Assembly: GCA_025093555.1 (NCBI GenBank)
Contig: JAIWNF010000011.1
Span: forward strand, 1-64,000
Direction of reading: 5' to 3'
Origin: Circinella umbellata
Lineage: Eukaryota; Mucoromycota; Mucoromycetes; Mucorales; Lichtheimiaceae
Length of the DNA stretch: 64,000 nucleotides
In this document: in pieces, positions 10,844 to 20,841 of the stretch
Numbering within the stretch: the stretch's first letter is position 1
Layout of the letters: each line of letters starts with the position of its first letter
Program-made: the position numbers and the translations under genes
The notes under the pieces: model-generated
Told to the model about the DNA's origin: nothing
The model's database searches: none
Seen by the model: the letters and a program-made list of their open reading frames with translations, nothing else

Positions 10844-11709
10844 GAGGTGTTGGTGCTGTTGTTGTTGGTCTTGGTGTTGTTGGTCTTGGTGTTGTTGTTG
10901 TTGTTGATGTAACCGCCCTGCTGAGAGGACAGACCTGATCGAAAAAACTGCTGCGGTTGAAGAGGTTGAGTTTGATTAAAGGTACGTTTTTTATTACGAA
11001 GACCGCTAGCTGTTTTGACAGCTTGCGAGGCATTGGTTTGTTGTATTAAAGCCGCTTGAAAATCAGCTGGAGCCATTGTAAAATTTTTCCCCTGAGTAGA
11101 AGAGGAGGAAAAAGATGGGTTGATAGCTTGGAAAGCAAGAGTGTTACGCATATCATTTATTTGTGCAGAGACATTTAGTAATAGCTCTCTGCAATCCTTA
11201 AGCATATGCAAATAGCGTTGAATATTGACATTGTTGACATCTTGACTAATTTCTAGACCTAGGACATCCAAAGGTCGGAATACCCCAGAGAGTAAATATT
11301 GTAAACGTTTAAGAGACATATCTTGTTTAGCTTGATATTTATTCATTTTACGAGCGGCAGTAGGGATTGTATCCGGTGGTTGATATTGAAGGTTGTCAAT
11401 ATTTGGGTATTGATCAATGGTCTTGCGACGCTCATCATCGGTGAGCATTGTATTTGGGAACAATGAAGAGTCTAAGGAAAGAATTTCAGTCAAAAAAGGT
11501 GACGGGGACCAAGAGTAGGAAGGTTGCACTGGTAATGAGTGTAGAGATGACATGGTCTCTTCTTCATCATCCTCCATATTAACATTAGGGGATGACAGGG
11601 GCTCTGCGGAAGGTTGAGCGCTTGATTGTGCTACTATCTGTTCTAATTGAAGTAGTCTTTGTTGCATAGCAATAAGTTGTTCGTTTTGAGTGATTGAATT
11701 GGAGTCCAT
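10756..11709 (-). CDS. DIRS gag-like ORF1
   Basis: I chose the ATG at 11709 (MDSNSITQNEQLIAMQQRLL); an in-frame TTG lies upstream at 11745. The product is about 317 aa. It has an N-terminal heptad-like coiled coil (LLQLEQIVAQ), an acidic segment (MEDDEEE), a central conserved-looking block (YQPPDTIPTAARKMNKYQAK) and a basic Asn/Thr-rich tail. This matches the size, position and composition of DIRS ORF1 putative Gag proteins. There is no zinc knuckle. Its 3' 90 nt overlap the RT ORF in a CAA/AAC repeat. Confidence 0.75.
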   Translation of the reverse strand: MDSNSITQNEQLIAMQQRLLQLEQIVAQSSAQPSAEPLSSPNVNMEDDEEETMSSLHSLPVQPSYSWSPSPFLTEILSLDSSLFPNTMLTDDERRKTIDQYPNIDNLQYQPPDTIPTAARKMNKYQAKQDMSLKRLQYLLSGVFRPLDVLGLEISQDVNNVNIQRYLHMLKDCRELLLNVSAQINDMRNTLAFQAINPSFSSSSTQGKNFTMAPADFQAALIQQTNASQAVKTASGLRNKKRTFNQTQPLQPQQFFRSGLSSQQGGYINNNNNTKTNNTKTNNNSTNTSWHNNTQHRNINGNNKGKATNNPFRNHQQ

Positions 11710-11739
11710 ATTTTGCGGTGCTGACCGAGCGAAAAAGAA

Positions 11740-11894
11740 GATCAATTATTATATTATAGCATTAGAACTCATTTTTATACTTATTATTTTTTCGCTGACA
11801 TTAAATAAAAAGAAGATAAAGCAAATCATATTTCATATTTTTTATTTGAGTGTCTCAACCAATTCTGTTAGAATTTATTTCGACACTTGAATTG
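11740..11894 (-). repeat. DIRS right inverted terminal repeat with extended tip
   Basis: Bases 11740-11846 mirror the left repeat. The outer 45-50 bases have no counterpart in the left repeat but recur inverted in the internal complementary region (7702-7776). Unequal ends of this kind are normal for DIRS elements. This is the 5' end of the element, just upstream of gag. Confidence 0.9.
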
Positions 11895-11979
11895 GATTAA
11901 ATCGTCGCTTCGCCGTCACGTTTGGAGCTGATGCGAAACTGGAAACAAAATCTGCTTCAGACGCGACAAAAGCATTGTT

Positions 11980-12053
11980 GCCCGGATGGCCTAGAGGATT
12001 AAGGCTTCTGACTCCTAATCAGAGGATCCCGGGTTCGAGTCCCGGTTCGGGTG
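11980..12053 (+). tRNA. tRNA-Arg (anticodon CCU)
   Basis: The cloverleaf is complete. The acceptor GCCCGGA pairs with TTCGGGT (two G-U pairs, one at 1:72). The D arm is GCCT/AGGC. The anticodon stem TCTGA/TCAGA encloses loop CTCCTAA, giving anticodon CCT, which reads AGG. The T arm CCGGG-TTCGAGT-CCCGG is perfect, with discriminator G. No intron is present. A and B box sequences are in place. The gene is 74 nt without CCA. Confidence 0.93.
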
Positions 12054-12260
12054 TCATATAGTAAAACGGTTTTGCTACGTCTTATTTTGAAAATATGTCG
12101 TAATATATTTTGGCGGATAACACCGTAGCCAATTAGAAATAGAATAGAACAAAAGATAATAAATAAATAAAGTATAAGTTGAAAGATGATGTTTTTATTA
12201 TATGAAATGTGAAGGAGTATTTATATATTTTCTAAACTACTTATAAGATATATGATAAAC

Positions 12261-12720
12261 TAATAATGATAATATACGTGTTCGTGACTGAAGGTTGACT
12301 ACGTGTTCGAATAATTATTATGATGATGTGACAGTGATATAGATTAACTACGTGGCAATATAAAAATAAAATACGTTTACAAAAGAAGTATCACAAATGG
12401 ATAAAAAAGGAAAATAGAGTTACTGCTATTTATGGCTACGACAAATAAGTACTTGTTCATATTATGTCGTAGCTAAAATATTTAGTGTTACCTTTCATGT
12501 TGTATTTCTCAATCGGTTATTTTTAGTATGCGGCTGTCGTAGCTATAGAAAGTAGTAATGTTTCTACTTTTCCTTTTTTTATCCATTTGTGATACCTTTT
12601 GTAAACGTATTTTATTTTTATATTGCCACGTAGTTAATTCATATCACTGCCACATCATCATAATAGTTATTTGAACACGTAGTCAACCCTCAGTCACAAA
12701 CACGTATATTATCATTATTA
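12261..12720. mobile_element. Foldback (MITE-like) element 1
   Basis: This is a 460-bp palindrome with arms of about 175 bp at roughly 90% identity and a loop of about 100 bp. The left arm begins TAATAATGATAATATACGTG, and the right arm ends in its reverse complement at 12720. Both arms contain CTACGTGGCAATATAAAAAT and CAAATGGATAAAAAA. There is no coding capacity. The structure fits a non-autonomous DNA transposon, but no target-site duplication is clear. Confidence 0.8.
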
Positions 12721-12814
12721 TGATGATGTGACAGTGATATGAATTAACTACGTGGCAATATAAAAATAAAATACGTTTACAAAAGGTATCACAAATGGAA
12801 AAGTAGAAGCATTA
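12721..12814. repeat. Left-half copy related to foldback element 1
   Basis: Sequence from GATGATGTGACAGTGATATG to AAAAGTAGAAGCATTAC repeats the arm of element 1 in direct orientation, without the outer 45 bp. The same copy resumes after element 2 at about 13206 (TTTTTATAGCTACGAC), which shows that element 2 interrupted it. Confidence 0.75.
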
Positions 12815-13205
12815 CAGGTTTTTTCCAAATTATTTGCGCTGAACTAAATTAATTTTGCGCTATGAGAAAGATTATTTTGCGTTGTCTGGGGATTAAATTT
12901 GCGTTGGTAATTTTGCGCCAATGATTTTGCGTTCCTGTTTTTGCGTCAAAATATTTACTTCCTTGGTGCTTATAACTTTATTTTAATTATTATTTCTAGA
13001 ATAGCTCATATGGAATTCTTTTATAATCATTTTTAATAATATATTCCTTGGTGAGGCAATAAAAAATATTAAGTGTTTGGACATACATACTTCGGTGCAA
13101 AAAATTCGGTGCAAAATCATTGGCGCAAAATTACCAACGCAAATTTAATCCCCAGACAACGCAAAATAATCATTCTCATAGCGCAAATAATTTGGAAAAA
13201 AACAG
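12815..13205. mobile_element. Foldback (MITE-like) element 2 with subterminal TTTGCG repeats
   Basis: The element is 391 bp with inverted arms of about 105-130 bp. The ends are CAGGTTTTTTCC on the left and, reverse-complemented, CTGTTTTTTTCC on the right. They are followed by CAAATTATTTGCGC, GTTGTCTGGGGATTAAATTT and GGTAATTTTGCGCCAATGA in both arms. TTTGCG occurs seven times in the left arm and four times inverted in the right, with two further degenerate copies. TA flanks both ends (12813-12814 and 13206-13207). There is no ORF. It is nested in the half copy of element 1. Confidence 0.82.
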
Positions 13206-13711
13206 TACTTTTTATAGCTACGACACTCATATTCATTATGAGCATTTTACATCTCCTTATCATCCGCAGTAATATTATTATTATCATTATCATTCGCAGT
13301 AATAACATTATCAATTATTATTATTATATACATTATATTATTTACATCCGCAGTAGTTTTAGAAATATATAAATAGTGGATCATTTTATTAAATAAAAAC
13401 GGTATCAACATTTTATCTTTTATTCTTTTACTTTCTACTTTCTCTTACTTTCTCTTACTATTTCTATTTTATTTAACTTGGTACTGTTCCGCCATAAATA
13501 TTAATACGACAAATAAATAAACCTAAAATACATTTTTAATATATTAATTGTAACAGCGTGCTCAACAAAAAACCACCACAACAGGAGAAGGAGGTTTTTT
13601 GAAATAATCTATCAACAACCATCATGATGAATAGCAAACGCGATCTTCTGCTCAACCTGATAGTTTAATCTTTCATTTTGTGCAGTACAGATTGAGTCTT
13701 CAAGAGCAGCA

Positions 13712-13846
13712 ATGGAGAAGAAGTTCTGTTGGTGCACCTACTTTTTAGGATTGAAATGTTTCTTCAGGGTATTTTATTGCTTCTATATGGTTGGCTTATT
13801 GTTTTTATTCTTATTCACTATTATAAAAAAAGGCCTATTTCTCTAA
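13712..13846 (+). pseudogene. Possible remnant of a small Cys-rich multi-span membrane protein
   Basis: A 44-codon ORF begins MEKKFCWC and is followed by a strongly hydrophobic segment (about residues 17-38) before a TAA. Further open sequence with a hydrophobic stretch occurs at about 14080-14277 in a different frame. The start resembles the M-x-K-x-F-C-C opening of a multi-copy four-helix protein family that I recall from Mucorales, but this is a weak recollection. If so, the gene is broken. It may also be chance. Confidence 0.2.
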
Positions 13847-14734
13847 ATTTGTGAAATTATCAGTTCCAATTTCCTATATTATGAGCGATTAAAAAGGGCT
13901 ACTTACTTGTGAGTGTTGAAATGCTCTGAACATTGATGCTACTATTACAAAAAAAAATGTGTAGTAGGTATATTACTAAATTTTCATATGATGTACTACC
14001 TGTTAGTTGCATAAATAAGAAAATAATTTACAGAATTTTCTTTAGCAATTTGTTCACGTGTGTTACCCTTACTCGACCATCAAGAAGATCATTATTGTTA
14101 ACTCACTCGCGAACCTGGTTATGGCTTTGTTCGAAGTACGGTTGTTTTTTAATTGCTCAACTTGGTTGTTGTAATTTTGTAGCTAGATACACTAGCAATC
14201 GATTCTTAGCGTCTTTCAAATGGACCATTTTAACTTTAACAGCATGCAGTATTGCGTCATATTATGTTTCTTTTTAATATAGCTCTCGAATTATGATACT
14301 TTGATTTTGCTCATGAAAATTGATATGAATAGTTGCTACTGCACATGGACAGTAATGAAGCGTTAAAAACAAAGCATAATAAACAATTAAACGTAGTCAT
14401 AGTGAGTGGGAACTGCACCTGTTAAAAAAACAGGTGAATGCGGGAAATTGGCAACGTTGTATATCCATCCAATGGAAAATTAACTGTTTATTTTTAAGCC
14501 AGTCTATCCGTGCAATAGTAAAATATATAAGGAGTCCCACGTAGACAATATGATAAACTTGATTATTCCATACTGATATTAAAAAATCACTCTTGCTCAC
14601 AATTTCACTAAAAATAAGAGTTACTATTATCAGCAGTCTTCATAATAAACGCAAATGTTGACTTTATAGGTTAAGCCTCTAATTTATACGTGAGTTGAAC
14701 AAGTAAAAAATATATTCACGAAAAAAAATCTCGA

Positions 14735-14990
14735 TGTTAAGAACAGCAGTAAAGCTTTGTAGGTCTTGAGCCTTAATTTGTTGGAAAAGCTTCTCGGTAG
14801 CCTTCAATCTTGTAAAGTATTCAAAACCAGTTGACTTGTATGGAATCTGCTCAGAAAAGGTCGAACTACAAGAGCAGTTTCTCTACATTGATACCCTCTT
14901 GATTAGACATACTATATTGAATACCACGAAAAGATTGAGAGATGAACGCAGTCCTTAAAGCTTGTTTAATATCTGCACCGTTGTCAGCTC
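14735..14990 (-). pseudogene. Possible decayed coding fragment, unidentified protein
   Basis: On the minus strand, consecutive protein-like segments sit in shifted frames: DNGADIKQALRTAFISQS and FRGIQYSMSNQEG, then TALVVRPF, then STGFEYFTRLKATEKLFQQI. Codon choice and composition differ from the AT-rich noise around. The frames are separated by stops or small shifts, as in a pseudogene. I do not recognise the parent family. Confidence 0.3.
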
Positions 14991-16737
14991 GACAATTAAT
15001 CTTTTAATGTCATAGTTTCCTTCTATAAAATATTTAACTCAGTGTGAATGTATATCATAGCGACAGCAAAATAAATAAATAAGGGCACTAAAGCTAACGC
15101 TGTACGTTTCACCAGTGTGATCTACAGAAAATCAAACAAAATGTTGCCATATAAAATTTAAGTAGCATCTCACCCCTCAGTGTTTAGAATATAGATTGTA
15201 ATAGCTACCCGTGTAGAACATAGGACTTGTGCACCAGCCGAATGCGCCATAAATCCATGTAAAAAACAACAGACAGCATTTTTTTTAATGCTCAAAGTAG
15301 CTGCACCAAGATATCTAAGATAATTTAAAAGTATACATACAACCCTTACATTCACGTCGAGTTCAAAGGCACACGATTAGCTGTTATCAATAGTATTCAC
15401 CAAAAACGTGCTTCCGATAAATTTGATGTTGTTAGTACCAATATACTAAGCTGCTATCTGGTGAATGATAAGAAAAATCACTAGTTTACATTTTCCATAG
15501 TAAACAACAAAAAAGATAAAGTAATTGACTATTATATCTGATATTTCAATTTGATGACCATCGAATTACTGGAGGATAGTGTCTTAAACCAATTGACAAG
15601 CATTACTTGACATGGCAGTTGAACAGATAGTAAGAAAAAGTCACTAAGAGGCGCTATATAAAAGGGTAAAAAAACGTGCTATAATTTACCCTCCTCATGT
15701 TAGTGGCATTTTTACCCAACATCAATAATATTGTTGTTTATAACGGGTTGCATATATTCTTTTTGCTGTCGCTCTATACAAATAACTTCTCTTTTTTGTG
15801 AGTGATTATAAGGGTGAGAAAAAAAACGACGTATTGTTGGATGGGATCTTTAAATAGATGATATAGCTGTCGGTTTTAACATATTTTTTACTTATGGCAT
15901 ACATGTACTATGTGTTTACATAGTAGACATATAGTTGTTGTCAATTACATAATAAAGGTTTGATACAACCATATTGTAGCTAAAAAAGAAGGACGCATTT
16001 ACTACATAGTCGTAACTATTTTAAGGAGTCAATGTTTTTATATCATATCACCTTTCAAGGACAATAAAAGAGTTATAATATAGAAAAGGCTATAACAAAA
16101 ATAACATCAGTGACTTTATAGTTCATTAAATAATTAGTTGGCACAGGTGCTACTATGGGGTTCAAAAAGAGAAAGTAAAAGTCTTATAACTGGTTTCCGT
16201 TTTTGTAACTCTGTGGCTGGTATTACTAGGCAATTTAAGAGTGCTATGTTCGTAAACAAGGTATAGATATATAGTTAACACTAGGAAGCACCAACTGACC
16301 CTTTAAATTTTTGTAGTATCACACTTTTATGACGACAGCCTTGGCATGTTATTTTTCTGATATAAGCCATAAAAAATAACAGATAGTAACTTTAGACACT
16401 TATGAACTATGGCTACTTACTAATTAAGAACCCCATTAGCGATATTTTGCATATAAGTGCAACCAATTGCCAAAATATGAGCCAAAACAAAAGTACATTG
16501 AAAAACTCCGCAACGTTTTTTTCTTTCTTAGCAAAACTGGTCGAGCTAATACTTTCGTCCTTGTCTGACAAATTCATGGTCCTGATCTCTACTTTGGAAC
16601 CATTTGGATAAAAAATATACACGTTTAATATCAAAACACAACAACCAACACTGTAAAAAAATACGACTCAAAGAGAGAGTTTTAAAAGAGACTTTTATAT
16701 AAATATTACACAGAGTAGAAAAAAAACTCAAGGAAAA

Positions 16738-18615
16738 ATGGATCCAAATCAGTCACCACCTAATAATGACGAACGTGAAAAACAACAAGTACAGGAACGA
16801 GAAATAACAGACGTTCCCATGGAAGAAATACATGGAGAAACTGACCAAGAGCGTATTGAACGATTAACAGCAGAAGCAGTTGCTTCTATAAAATCATTTG
16901 CAGAATCACAAGATGAATGTAAAGGAAACATCGAAGAACAAAAATCAACACCACCACCTACTACCACTACAACTTCTTCCACAACTGGAACACCAGTTGC
17001 ATTTTCACCACCGCCACCGTCCACACACCATTCACATATAACTTCACAATCGCAGCAACAAGAATTACCAACAAGTACAGCAGCGACCGTTGCAGCAGCA
17101 ACAGCTGCTGCAAATAGTATATCCTCTCATGACCTTTCGAGTCTTAACATGACACCAGCACAGTTTCAGCAAGTTACTGCTGCACAAGCACAAGCACTTG
17201 CTCAGGCAGCAGCAGCGGCTATGGCAGCAACTACATCAACTGCTACCGGTAATAGCAGTGCGACGACAAGTACAATAACAGCTACACCATCAAGCACCAC
17301 GCCAGCTATTGCTTCTACTGATCCACATAATAATAATGGACAACATCATTTATTTGCTCTTAATACCAGTTCATCACCCATCGTGTCTCATACGGCATCA
17401 ACGAACGGAGGAAATAATAGCGATCCTCAGCCAATGACCGGTGTTGTTTTGAATGATGGAAGTTCGATACCCTCAGTTTCGCAACTTACAGCTGAAATGC
17501 TCAAACGAGAATTAATCAATCAAAAGGTTGGTTTCATAGGGTTGCGGCAGGGTGGGACGGGAAAGGGGAAGGGAAAGAGAAACGAGAGCAAGAGTGAGGT
17601 TATTTTTGTAAGCTTTTATAGAAAGAAGGCAAAGGTTTTTTGTTGGAGAAAAAAGAATTAAAATAATAGTGCATAAAAACTAATATGAATAATCTAGGTC
17701 CGTGCTGATAATCGAGAACGAAAAAAGAGATGGCGCGCATTGAATGAAGAACGTAGTATGTATTTATTTCTTTCATGTTATAACGAACTCATTTATCGTT
17801 TATAAGGAGTTATGTATTTACCATTTCTATTAACTTATATGTAGATAAGGATAATGATTTACGTTGTCGTGTCAATAAACGAGCTAACAAATTATACGGT
17901 AAAGATGATACAGATGGTAAACGACGTTGGGTGGAAGAGGAGTTTATGAAACGGAAGCAAAAACGAAAGGAAAAAGAACGCCGTAAGAATGCAATGGACG
18001 GGGCAATTGGAGGGTTAAGCGTTTCTTCAGAAACAGGTGCTTCAAGTACCACAACTACTGGAACATCAACACCTACAACAATGATAGCGGGAGGAGGGGC
18101 AAGTACATCATCTAATACAACAACAACTAGTGCTGCAGCCAACGTAAACGGAATCCAAAATCCAGGATTAACACAATTTAACAATAATACACCTGTACAA
18201 CCATTATTACCGGATATGAACCACCTCGCTATTTTATGTCAGCATCTGGGCATGCTTTCACAGTCATCATCAGTAGTTGGAAACTCGGCAGCAAGATTAC
18301 TGGGAGTTAAAAATGAAGGAGAAGCTGAACGAACAAATGAGGAACATATATCGAATCCGTTAATCGACTTTTTACAACAATTACAGCAACAAACACAGCA
18401 ACATCAACAACAACAACAACAAGATGATGACGGAGGTGTAACAGGAGATAACAGTACTAGCGAGCTTACAACAACAGAGAATAACACTACTACCGTTACA
18501 GAAACGAAAAAAGAAGAAGATCAATCTGGAGTATCACATCAGCAATCAGAAGAAGATAGCTCGTCCACAGGGAACAATAATGATGAACAGCAAGTGGAAC
18601 AACAGAAACAAGATC

Positions 18616-18655
<40 letters not shown>

Positions 18656-18992
18656 GAGTGGAACATCTGAAGAGGCATCATCATCATCATCTACAGCTGT
18701 ACCAACAACAGAAGATAACAAGGATAATTCAGTTCCTGGAGAACGACCAGAAGATAAATTAGCAGCACTCCTCAGTAGTACAATTCATTCCTCACAACTG
18801 ACAACGCAAAGAGAAGGGGAAAATAACGAGTCTTCATCAGCATCACCAACTGAAAGACCTGTAGAGCAACAGGTACAGCAGGGAAATGGACAAAATAGCA
18901 ACAACAACAACAATAATAATAATAATAATGTCGATTTCCCTATGGATGCTGTATTAACTCTTATGCAATTAAATGCTGGCTGGCGACAATAA
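16738..18992 (+). CDS. DUF3020-type nuclear protein with poly-Q/poly-N tracts (about 664 aa)
   Basis: Three exons: 16738-17526, 17698-17755 and 17845-18992. The core spans the exon junctions: VRADNRERKKRWRALNEERN followed by KDNDLRCRVNKRANKLYG, then RRWVEEEF and a basic run MKRKQKRKEKERRKN. This matches my recollection of Pfam DUF3020, a basic domain found in fungal proteins thought to be nuclear. The N-terminal half is Thr/Ser/Ala/Gln-rich. The C-terminal half has Gln tracts (CAA repeats at 18616-18654) and an Asn run (18898-18929), a composition common in fungal transcription regulators. Intron 1 may instead start at 17608 (GTAAGC), which would keep the frame and add 27 residues. Function is unknown; a role in transcription is inference from composition. 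Confidence 0.8.
18616..18654 (+). repeat. (CAA)n poly-Gln tract
   Basis: About 13 CAA codons lie within exon 3 of the DUF3020-type gene. Such a tract is prone to length variation. A second low-complexity tract (AAC/AAT, poly-Asn) lies at 18898-18929. Confidence 0.9.
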
Positions 18993-19404
18993 TGTCATAA
19001 TGTATAAAAAAGGTAGAAAATACATACATACATATATATAACCACCATATATATAAAAAATGGAGTGATGTATATAAAAATTTGAGCATATTTTTTTTTA
19101 TCCCGGTGTTAAAAATAATTTGGTTTATATCCAACATTCCGTTGATGATGAAGGGAAAAAAGGGACAGTGGTTGTGGATCTTTATAATATCTTTTCTTCT
19201 TCTTTTCTTTTACTTTCTTTTTGCTTTCTTATCAGTCGACTCACGTATATTAACACAACACATTTACATACTGATATACACATCCAACCTATTACTATCA
19301 TATAATTAATTTTTACGCTCTCATAAAAAAGCCTTTCATCTCTTTCTTTCTCTTTCTACCTCCTCTCCCTGCTCCTCCTATTATATATTCTATTCTTTTT
19401 GTAT
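18993..19404. promoter_or_regulatory. Intergenic region: 3' end of DUF3020 gene and promoter of F-box gene
   Basis: This 412-bp stretch starts with TA-rich dinucleotide runs (19026-19060). It ends with a pyrimidine-rich block of TCTTTC and CTCC repeats (about 19320-19400) just before the F-box start codon. Such CT blocks are frequent upstream of fungal start codons. It contains no gene. Confidence 0.4.
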
Positions 19405-20652
19405 ATGGTTGTTTCTTGTTTGCATTTTGATATATTATCTTGTATTGCAGAACACCTTGATGCTAAAAGTATTTTGGAACTTTCATCTTGTTGTCGATCT
19501 TTTTATAATTTAGGACGTTTTGATTTATTATGGAAACGATTATGTCAAATTGATTATCATTTAACTTATAACCATCCAGAACAAACATATTATAATTTAT
19601 ATCGTCAAACATTCCTCCGGCAATTTGGAAGACGCCCTTGTTATCATTTAAGTAACATACACATTGATGAACATTTAGTGAAACAATCTTCTTGGGATTT
19701 ACCTTTATTAAATCAACACCATAATTTAAATAATAATACTAATATTGTCGAGTCATGGATACCCTATATCTCATGCTGTTCTCCGGAACAGCACGACTCA
19801 ATAACAACTGAGAAGTTATTTTTATGTATGGATTGTCATAAGCTATGTAAATCTTCTTCCAATAATATATACGTAGGGGTGAGAAAGGGTATTTTTAAAA
19901 TACAGGGAAAATTTTTGGATGGTAGCTATATCAAGCATAAACTAACCACATACATAGTTTGCGATCGTCATTCCAGAATCCATACTAAAGTGAATCATGC
20001 ATTATTTTTCAAACCAAGTACCGCAGAAATATTCTGTCAAAGCTGTGTTGACTGGGTAACCTATTTTTCTTAGGGCGCTGTGGTACAATACATATTGTTG
20101 TTACTAGATAACAATGGCATTGCTATTAATTTGATTTTTTCTAACATAAGACGTTATTATTTATTATTGTAGCTTGGTGGCGAAGGTTTAGATCCTGCCG
20201 AGCAACATTATGCATCAATTATCAGCTATCACTGGAGTAACAGAATTTATCTTGACCATTCATATCTCGAGCAGTTATTAGCATTACGGTTACGAAGGCA
20301 ACATGAGCGATATATCCGCTGGCAAGATACTCCTTCACGTATCGTTATGAATCCGAAAGGATTCTGTTTTGTTTCAGCACAGTTTATGTGGGAATGGGAG
20401 CGTTTTGTTGAAGGGTGGAGACGATTGCCACCCACGGATGAAAATATAGCTTTAAGCAATCAGCGATTCTCGGAAAATAATAATAGTAGTCATGATGATG
20501 AGGGACGACAAAATAGAATTCGGTTTGATCCATTCTTACCAGAATCGACGGATCTACATATTGTATCACATGAAACTTGGGAATATCTCTGTCAACATTA
20601 TAATGTAGGTGGACCAAAAATAACCAAAGGTAAAAAAACAAGTACTAGTTAA
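19405..20652 (+). CDS. F-box protein with C-terminal DUSP domain (about 376 aa)
   Basis: Two exons: 19405-20055 and 20173-20652, with intron GTAACC...TTGTAG in phase 0. I took the ATG at 19405 because the F-box starts almost at once (HFDILSCIAEHLDAKSILEL, then SCCRSFYNLG). The middle has paired cysteines (CMDCHKLC, then CDRH and CQSC) that could bind zinc. The C-terminal 100 residues resemble a DUSP domain (FVSAQFMWEWERFVEGW, then HIVSHETWEYLCQHYNVGGP), which is usual in ubiquitin-specific proteases. By family, F-box proteins recruit substrates to an SCF ubiquitin ligase through Skp1. The DUSP domain would be the substrate or partner contact (inference). The C-terminal basic tail is short. 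Confidence 0.82.
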
Positions 20653-20841
20653 TAAGTCTCATATATATATGTGAATTGTATTTATTTTCTGTTGCTTTTA
20701 TTTTTGCACTTTCGAAAATGCTAATATATGTGAGCATGTGCGCATATTTTATAAATGATTTGTGAATAGATGACTTAATGCGTTCCGATATCTATAAACA
20801 ATGGCAATATACTATCAAGCGTTATGCAGATCGTGTCATGT

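Larger units (their letters stand above)
7499..11894 (-). mobile_element. DIRS-type tyrosine-recombinase retrotransposon
   Basis: The element is about 4.4 kb and is transcribed right to left. It has the defining DIRS layout: inverted terminal repeats (7499-7624 and 11740-11894), overlapping gag, RT/RNase H/DAM-like and tyrosine recombinase ORFs, and an internal complementary region (7664-7776) that is the reverse complement of the two outer ends joined together. The outermost trinucleotide is TTG at both ends (7499-7501 and 11892-11894). The internal region carries a single CAA at the corresponding junction (7702-7704), which fits the circular-intermediate model for DIRS elements. There is no integrase or aspartic protease. 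The recombinase is frameshifted, so this copy may not be autonomous. It lies 85 bp upstream of a tRNA-Arg gene. Confidence 0.93.
13206..16737. other. Decayed AT-rich intergenic region
   Basis: No intact gene can be supported over 3.5 kb. At 13.25-13.36 kb there is an ATT-rich simple stretch with repeated CGCAGTAAT. Two places have protein-like composition and are listed separately (13712-13846 on plus; 14735-14990 on minus). The remainder has stops in all frames and no splice-linked exons. Confidence 0.5.

Noticed and set aside
9207..11033. 608-codon minus-strand open frame (Thr/Ser/Arg-rich) across the gag-RT region
   Set aside because: It overlaps RT and gag in another frame on the same strand. 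It has no domain signature and is low complexity, so it is best explained as a shadow of CAA-rich coding sequence. It is mentioned only as part of the triple-open tract.
13117..13372. Ile/Met-rich ORFs on both strands
   Set aside because: They are products of ATT simple repeats and the palindromic arm of foldback element 2, not genes.
16402..16634. Overlapping ORFs on both strands before the DUF3020-type gene
   Set aside because: No motif, no splice context and no composition signal. They lie in the likely promoter region.
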